NCBI GenBank assembly: GCA_030018505.1
Contig: JASEHO010000046.1
Span: 1 to 11,075, forward strand
Direction of reading: 5' to 3'
From: a bacterium
GTDB lineage: Bacteria; UBA9089; UBA9088; JAGUXG01
Length of the DNA stretch: 11,075 nt
The notes under the pieces were generated by a model. The model saw only the letters and a program-made list of their open reading frames with translations, did no database searches and had not been told where the DNA came from. This document shows positions 6,985-11,075 of the stretch, in pieces (the stretch's first letter is position 1; each line of letters begins with the position of its first letter). A program made the translations under genes and the position numbers.

Positions 6985-7329
6985 CTATGAATGCGACCTC
7001 CATATAGATAAGGGTTGAGAGCTAGGCTTAGTGCCTCTGCTTTTGTAGTATTCTCTTGTATATTCATAGGATGCCTTATCTGAATTGTACCATCTATTTA
7101 GATAATCTGTAGAGAATCCCATAAGGGTATATTCTGGAAATCTTTTCTTAAATTCCTTTTGGAGTTGAAGTGCTTTGCTACTCAGCATTCTATTTGTAGG
7201 AGTCCCCTTTTCGGGTGGCACAAAACTCACTTTCTGTTTATGTATTGGACCTGCCCAAATCCCATAAACATTTGCCCCAAAGGCTGCTATTAATAGAATC
7301 AGTGTGAATCTTTCTATCTTTGCCTCCAA
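6985..7329 (-). CDS. Short exported relative of the upstream propeptide-like protein
   Basis: An open frame of up to 114 codons following the 279-aa gene by 7 bp. Its first ~70 residues match the N-terminus of that neighbour: a hydrophobic signal segment, GP.HK.K, FVPPEKGT (neighbour IPPEEGT), then a charged helix and KKRFPEYTL (neighbour KERYPEYTL). The similarity stops there. The last ~40 residues (rich in Tyr, Ser and Arg) have no counterpart, and the whole FTP-PepSY part is missing. The only standard start is TTG 7329, which has no upstream ribosome binding site. Alignment to the neighbour, together with the GGAGG at 7323-7327, points to ATA at 7315-7317 as the ancestral initiation position. 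It may be a decaying duplicate, or a short family member expressed at low level. Function unknown. Confidence 0.55.
   Translation of the reverse strand: MEAKIERFTLILLIAAFGANVYGIWAGPIHKQKVSFVPPEKGTPTNRMLSSKALQLQKEFKKRFPEYTLMGFSTDYLNRWYNSDKASYEYTREYYKSRGTKPSSQPLSIWRSHS
7323..7327 (-). promoter_or_regulatory. GGAGG ribosome binding site in front of an ATA codon
   Basis: GGAGG, a 5-nt spacer, then ATA at 7315-7317. The upstream paralogue has the same geometry: GGAGG at 8182-8186, a 5-nt spacer, and ATG at 8174-8176. The protein alignment also puts this ATA exactly on the neighbour's initiator Met. If the ORF is instead started at TTG 7329, this site falls inside the coding sequence and serves no purpose. 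Confidence 0.6.
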
Positions 7330-7336
7330 TATGATC

Positions 7337-8176
7337 TTAAGGTGCTATCATTGCCTCTCCATATAAAGCTTTACCCCTTTTTGCGTCAATATAATATAGC
7401 CAGGGCCACGGATATATCTGTACCTCCCACACCAAATAAGGTCTTATGTCTTTGTGTATCAATATACCCAATGTTGCTAATCCATATTTGGTTATAGTAT
7501 AGTTTTCTATATTTCCTATTGGTTTCTCTGGAAGTTCGTAGATAAAAGAAGGAAATTTTGCAATATCAAATATTTCATAATAGGAACGCCTCCCTGGATT
7601 ACTTTTCCCAAAATGGCTATCTAAATCATTTATGGCTATTTCATATGCCTGAGTGCCTGTTATTTGTGGAATAATGTCTGTTTCTTGCAGCTCATTTGGA
7701 CGACCCACAATGAGAGTCCATGTGCCTTCTTTTTTAGAATAAGGAGGGATAATCTCAGCAAAATATGAAGAGTGTTCAAAAACAGGCAATCCTTTATAGG
7801 TAGATGGGATATGTTGTAGGGCTTCTGTGCCTATTCCAAAAAGGTCTTTAAACTGAATGAACAAGGGTTCTAATGCTTCTATATAGTAACCATATCCAGG
7901 CATAGGATTTTTGGAGCGTGCATCTGCAGGTACATTTATCTCCTTAATAATACCCCTGGCATCAAAGATTAGAGTGTATTCTGGGTATCTCTCCTTAAAC
8001 TTCTTTAAGAGCTCAGCCTTTTTTTCTTGCTCTTTCTTGTTCAGTATCCTGATACTTGATGTGCCCTCTTCAGGCGGTATCCAGACAGGCTTATACTTGT
8101 ATGCTGGGCCTGGATCCAGGATAGCATAAAGGTCTGTTCCCAAAACCATTATCAGAAACAATATAAATATTCTCAT
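7337..8176 (-). CDS. Exported propeptide-like protein (FTP-PepSY) without a protease domain
   Basis: A 279-aa protein with a Sec signal peptide (hydrophobic residues 3-18, cleavage likely after LYA at 16-18). A charged helical linker (46-64) follows an IPPEEGT motif. From about residue 67 it resembles propeptides of thermolysin-like M4 metalloproteases: a strand segment (YTLIFDARGIIKEI), a helix ending FKDLFGI (109-115), an FTP-like YKGLPVFEHS (127-), a 'TGTQAYEIAINDL' PepSY-like helix, and a final VWEVQIYP...WLYYIDAKRGKAL (249-271). In M4 proteases this is followed directly by the catalytic domain. Here the protein ends eight residues later, with no HExxH. The start is secure: an AAGGAGG site lies 5 nt upstream of the ATG, and the preceding gene stops 10 bp before. 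It could be a secreted inhibitor or intramolecular-type chaperone acting in trans, or a protein that has lost its enzyme part. Confidence 0.87.
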   Translation of the reverse strand: MRIFILFLIMVLGTDLYAILDPGPAYKYKPVWIPPEEGTSSIRILNKKEQEKKAELLKKFKERYPEYTLIFDARGIIKEINVPADARSKNPMPGYGYYIEALEPLFIQFKDLFGIGTEALQHIPSTYKGLPVFEHSSYFAEIIPPYSKKEGTWTLIVGRPNELQETDIIPQITGTQAYEIAINDLDSHFGKSNPGRRSYYEIFDIAKFPSFIYELPEKPIGNIENYTITKYGLATLGILIHKDIRPYLVWEVQIYPWPWLYYIDAKRGKALYGEAMIAP

Positions 8177-8186
8177 TTTTTCCTCC

Positions 8187-10469
8187 TTATCTTTGGATTA
8201 TTATCCTGTTATTTGCAGTAAACTTTTTGCCACTGTTGGTTTTTATATCTATCTTACAGAAATATAATCCAGATGAGAGCCTCTCTCCCTTGTCATTTGT
8301 CAGGTTCCAAACAGGTGCAGAGGATGAGGTGGTGTAGAACCCTTCAACCCTTTCTCCTATATTCAAGCCATTTACCCTTTGACCCAGGATGTTGTAAATG
8401 GCAATCTCTACATTTGCCGGTTCATTAAGTTGAAATGGAAGATAGACGACATCCTTTGCAGGATTAGGGAAGGGCTTGAGCACTGCAGTCTCTTCTGGTG
8501 AAAGCCTGCGAGGAGGAGACTGCTCATCAATATGATCTATCTCCTGAGAGGAAAGGAAAGAGAGGCCAGAGGGGTTATGGATTATCTTTAGGTCATCTAT
8601 ATACCAACCAAAGTAGTTGTTATATAGATCGTCTATGGTATTAAAGGAGAATCTTACTTGAATTACTCTATTCTGGCTAAATTGGGTTATATCGATGGTC
8701 TCCTCATGCCAATCTGAGGATGGTGCACCCTCATTACAGTCATTATAAAAGACCCTTCTCCATTGACTGCCATCATAGACCTCTATTCTCATATTGTCAT
8801 AGTCTCCCCAAGAATAAGATTCATGCTGCCACTTTGTCCAGAGGCTTAAGGTAATATTTCCTGTTTTTCCTGTAAGGTTTATCTGGGGAGAGGCAGCCCA
8901 ACCTGAGTTTGCCGCTCCATTATCATAGTCTATGCCATCATTATAGGCAAGGCTTTTTGGTGATGAATAGTAGGAATTTCCTTCTAAATGCCAGAGATTC
9001 GTTCCAGAAGACCTCTGCCAGTCTGAGATATCTCCATCATTAAAGTTATCTGTATATACAACCTCAGGGCCTCCACCCTGTGTGGTTGCCTGGGCTTCAT
9101 TAGAATAGGCAGAGTCTCCATAGGTATTATATGCCCTGACACGATAATAATAAGTGGTATTTGGGATAAGCCCTGTGTTTTGGTATGAGGTAATATTTGC
9201 TCCTGGTGTTGCAATCTGGGTATAGTTTCCACCAGAGACTTTTCTTTCAAGATTAAACCCTGTCTCGTTGTTTGCATTATCAGTCCAGGAGAGGTTTATT
9301 TGTGTACTTGATATAGGGGTAGCAGAGAGGTTTGATGGGGCAGAGGGAGGGGTTCCGCCTGTATAAGAATACTTAAGATTCCCTGACCAACTATTACCTA
9401 CCGAATATGTTCTTATCCTTAGATAATAATACTGTGTAACTGCAGCTTGATACGAAAAGCTAAACTGAGAGTTCCCACCCGAGTCATCATTAAAGGCTAC
9501 ACAGGTATAATTTTCCCCTGGGCCATTATAAAGCTCTCCGTAATTGTCTCCTTGCCCACCAACGGTGTTGAAATTATAGGTAATCCCTGTAGTCATATAT
9601 ATCTTATACCAATCGTAAAGGTCTGTGCTACTTAAGGTATGAGGACCATGGGACTGCTCAGTAGTAATAGGTGTAAGCAAGGTTGCTCCAGATGGGGTAT
9701 CATCTGTTGGATCCCAGGAATCACCTGATGGAGCAACATACTTCTGTAAGAGGATATCATCTACGAAGGCACCTTTGTAGGTTGTAGAAGAATCGCTTTT
9801 AAAGAGAAAGGTGATATAGACCTGAGATTGTCCACAGAGGTTACCTAAGATAGGAACATTCTTTAGGTCAAGGGTGCGAGAATTCCAGGTATCACCACAA
9901 TCGCCGCTTATCTTAGAACCATAATAATTTGTTCCATTAATAGATGCTCCCCAAAATAGGTAATCATAAGTGCTCTCTGACTTATTCCAAAAGTAGAAAC
10001 TGAGATTTGCATCTGTGGCATCTGAGAGGTTGAATGGACCATATTCCATCCAGGAGTTGCAATTATTAGGGTAATTATTGGATTCAGGATTAAGCCCATT
10101 CATTCCTCCCTTTGCGCACCAACCACTCCACACACCAGTATGTGATTTGTACAGAGTATCATCCCAATAATATTCACCGTTTGTAGAGCCATCATCATCA
10201 AATACATGCCAAGGACCAGAAGGAAAACTTCCTTCAAACCCCTCAGTCATAATCTGTGTCCAACCAGAGAGGATGCCTTGCGGCAGAGCCTTTTTAGAAA
10301 AAGTCTTTTTTGGCTCATTATCTAATGGAAACTGAAGGATTGGAGGAATAGCTTCTGGTTTTATAAGGTGAGCCTCCTCCTCCTTTTTCTCTAAGCTCCC
10401 TTTCTCTATTTCAGCCCCCAGATTGCAGGACAATCCCATTATTAAACCAAAGGCTATTATCCTTCGCAT
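8187..10469 (-). CDS. Large secreted multidomain surface protein with FlgD/T9SS-like tail
   Basis: A 760-aa exported protein. Residues 1-19 form a Sec signal (cleavage likely after LGA). In order, it then has: a jelly-roll/MAM or 'choice-of-anchor J'-like module (about 75-243, from TEGFEGSFPSG to AFVDDILLQ); a bacterial pre-peptidase C-terminal (PPC) domain (about 257-368, DTPSGATLL...YYLRIRTYS); a fibronectin III domain (about 374-465, SAPSNLSATPIS...TTYYYRVRAYN); a second jelly-roll module (about 470-632, ending GWYIDDLKII); a charged linker; and a FlgD-Ig/type-A sorting-like domain (about 665-760, PFPNPAKD...YNILGQRV...SGLYFCKI). No HExxH or serine-protease motif is evident, so it looks like a binding or structural surface protein. 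A GAGGTG site lies 4 nt before the ATG. It leads a unit with the two following secreted genes and has its own promoter. Confidence 0.9.
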   Translation of the reverse strand: MRRIIAFGLIMGLSCNLGAEIEKGSLEKKEEEAHLIKPEAIPPILQFPLDNEPKKTFSKKALPQGILSGWTQIMTEGFEGSFPSGPWHVFDDDGSTNGEYYWDDTLYKSHTGVWSGWCAKGGMNGLNPESNNYPNNCNSWMEYGPFNLSDATDANLSFYFWNKSESTYDYLFWGASINGTNYYGSKISGDCGDTWNSRTLDLKNVPILGNLCGQSQVYITFLFKSDSSTTYKGAFVDDILLQKYVAPSGDSWDPTDDTPSGATLLTPITTEQSHGPHTLSSTDLYDWYKIYMTTGITYNFNTVGGQGDNYGELYNGPGENYTCVAFNDDSGGNSQFSFSYQAAVTQYYYLRIRTYSVGNSWSGNLKYSYTGGTPPSAPSNLSATPISSTQINLSWTDNANNETGFNLERKVSGGNYTQIATPGANITSYQNTGLIPNTTYYYRVRAYNTYGDSAYSNEAQATTQGGGPEVVYTDNFNDGDISDWQRSSGTNLWHLEGNSYYSSPKSLAYNDGIDYDNGAANSGWAASPQINLTGKTGNITLSLWTKWQHESYSWGDYDNMRIEVYDGSQWRRVFYNDCNEGAPSSDWHEETIDITQFSQNRVIQVRFSFNTIDDLYNNYFGWYIDDLKIIHNPSGLSFLSSQEIDHIDEQSPPRRLSPEETAVLKPFPNPAKDVVYLPFQLNEPANVEIAIYNILGQRVNGLNIGERVEGFYTTSSSAPVWNLTNDKGERLSSGLYFCKIDIKTNSGKKFTANNRIIIQR

Positions 10470-10530
10470 CTCTCACCTCACTATCTGTTTTTTAGAAAAT
10501 ATACCATATTATAAGCTAAACATATACTTT

Positions 10531-10560
10531 ATTTTAAACCCTATAAAAGTTAAAAGTCAA
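10531..10560 (-). promoter_or_regulatory. Predicted sigma70-type promoter for the secreted-protein unit
   Basis: On the minus strand, TTGACT (10555-10560) and TAAAAT (10531-10536) are separated by 18 nt. Each matches the consensus -35 and -10 hexamers at five of six positions. Transcription would begin near 10524, giving a leader of about 55 nt before the ATG at 10469. The 180-bp gap 10470-10649 is otherwise AT-rich with no gene. I found no convincing terminator hairpin for pfkA in it, only a 5-bp stem near 10615-10635. Because the following genes are tightly spaced, this promoter might serve much of the block. Confidence 0.6.
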
Positions 10561-10649
10561 GAAATTTTTATAAATTGTTACAGCCAAATGAAAATGTCCC
10601 AATTCATATTCTCTTTAAAGTTTTTAGGCTACTTTTACTGGGTATACAA

Positions 10650-11075
10650 TCAATCTCCAAAGGATATACCGAGAGATTTTGCTGATTGAATTACATCAGA
10701 GTCAAGGGGAACAGTCTTCATCTTGCCAATAGCCTCTATCAAAGGAACTGCAACAATATTCGGCGGATGAAGGGCAACCATATTCCCGAACCTTCCCTCT
10801 TGAATCAGCCTTACAGCCGCAGAGCCAAACCTTGTGGCAAGAAGCCTGTCAAAGGTCGTGGGGTGTCCTCCCCTTTGAAGGTGTCCTAAGACCAAAGACC
10901 TTGTCTCTTTTCCTGTTAATCTCCCTATCTCCTTAGCCACATTCTCGGCAACTCCACCCAAAAGTGGCTCTACCCTACCTTTATCTTTGCACTCTTTGGT
11001 AAATAGGCCACCTCCCTTTAGCTTTGCTCCCTCTGCAGCCACGATAATACAGAAATTCCTCTTTGTCCTGTAGCG
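10650..11075 (-). CDS. pfkA: 6-phosphofructokinase, C-terminal part (runs off window)
   Basis: Catalyses phosphorylation of fructose 6-phosphate in glycolysis, or the PPi-dependent reversible version. The reading frame stays open to the window edge, so about 141 C-terminal residues are present and the N-terminal two-thirds lie outside. The visible part begins near the conserved '(V)AAEGAK' strand and contains VLGHLQRGGHPTTFDRLLATRFG, the substrate-binding segment of the PFK family. The HLQRGG form and the overall look recall the mixed-substrate (group III) subfamily rather than E. coli PfkA. The residue that separates ATP from PPi use lies in the missing N-terminal part, so the phosphoryl donor is undecided. 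The GTG at 11040-11042 is an internal codon, not the start. The stop is TGA at 10650-10652. Confidence 0.95.
   Translation of the reverse strand, partial: RYRTKRNFCIIVAAEGAKLKGGGLFTKECKDKGRVEPLLGGVAENVAKEIGRLTGKETRSLVLGHLQRGGHPTTFDRLLATRFGSAAVRLIQEGRFGNMVALHPPNIVAVPLIEAIGKMKTVPLDSDVIQSAKSLGISFGD

Noticed and set aside
8984..9277. 97-codon minus-strand frame inside the 760-aa gene
   Set aside because: It is out of frame with a clear fibronectin III and jelly-roll coding region and has no recognisable domain.
10425..10430. Lipoprotein signal (Cys15) in the 760-aa protein
   Set aside because: The residues before Cys are G-L-S, which do not fit a lipobox (Leu is expected at -3), while LGA at 17-19 is a normal signal peptidase I site.
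1..11075. CRISPR array, tRNA, rRNA or insertion sequence
   Set aside because: No regularly spaced long repeats, no tRNA- or rRNA-like stretches, no transposase frame and no terminal inverted repeats were seen. The only tandem repeat is the short heptamer array.

Overview
All eleven genes in this window lie on the minus strand and form one long co-directional block, read from high to low coordinates. The DNA is moderately AT-rich, and several genes have good AGGAGG-type ribosome binding sites. The host looks like an uncultivated diderm bacterium with an anaerobic or microaerobic metabolism. LpxK implies lipid A and an outer membrane. The formate dehydrogenase is Tat-exported. The large secreted protein ends in a FlgD/T9SS-like C-terminal domain, a tail common in FCB-group and related candidate phyla. 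I cannot name the phylum from the sequence alone.

Layout in order of transcription: (1) 11075-10650, the 3' part of a 6-phosphofructokinase (pfkA). (2) A gap of about 180 bp containing a good sigma70-like promoter. (3) 10469-6985, a secreted-protein cluster: a 760-aa multidomain surface protein (two jelly-roll/MAM-like modules, a PPC domain, a fibronectin III domain and a FlgD-like tail); a 279-aa exported protein that resembles the propeptide (FTP-PepSY) of thermolysin-family proteases but has no protease attached; and a shortened relative of that protein whose natural start codon appears to be ATA. (4) 6920-1010, a formate dehydrogenase cluster: fdhE (maturation), a polytopic membrane protein, an antitoxin/PIN-toxin pair, then fdhA and fdhB. 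(5) 993-58, lpxK.

FdhA carries a twin-arginine signal, four iron-sulfur cysteines and a cysteine, not selenocysteine, at the molybdenum/tungsten ligand position. FdhB has sixteen cysteines for four [4Fe-4S] clusters but no evident membrane anchor, and no cytochrome b subunit follows. This suggests a soluble periplasmic FdhAB dimer of the Desulfovibrio type. FdhE would prepare FdhA for Tat export.

The most unusual points are the protease-less propeptide protein beside a protein built from protease-accessory domains, the ATA start in its shortened copy, the toxin-antitoxin pair inside the formate dehydrogenase cluster, and a five-unit heptamer repeat just upstream of fdhA.
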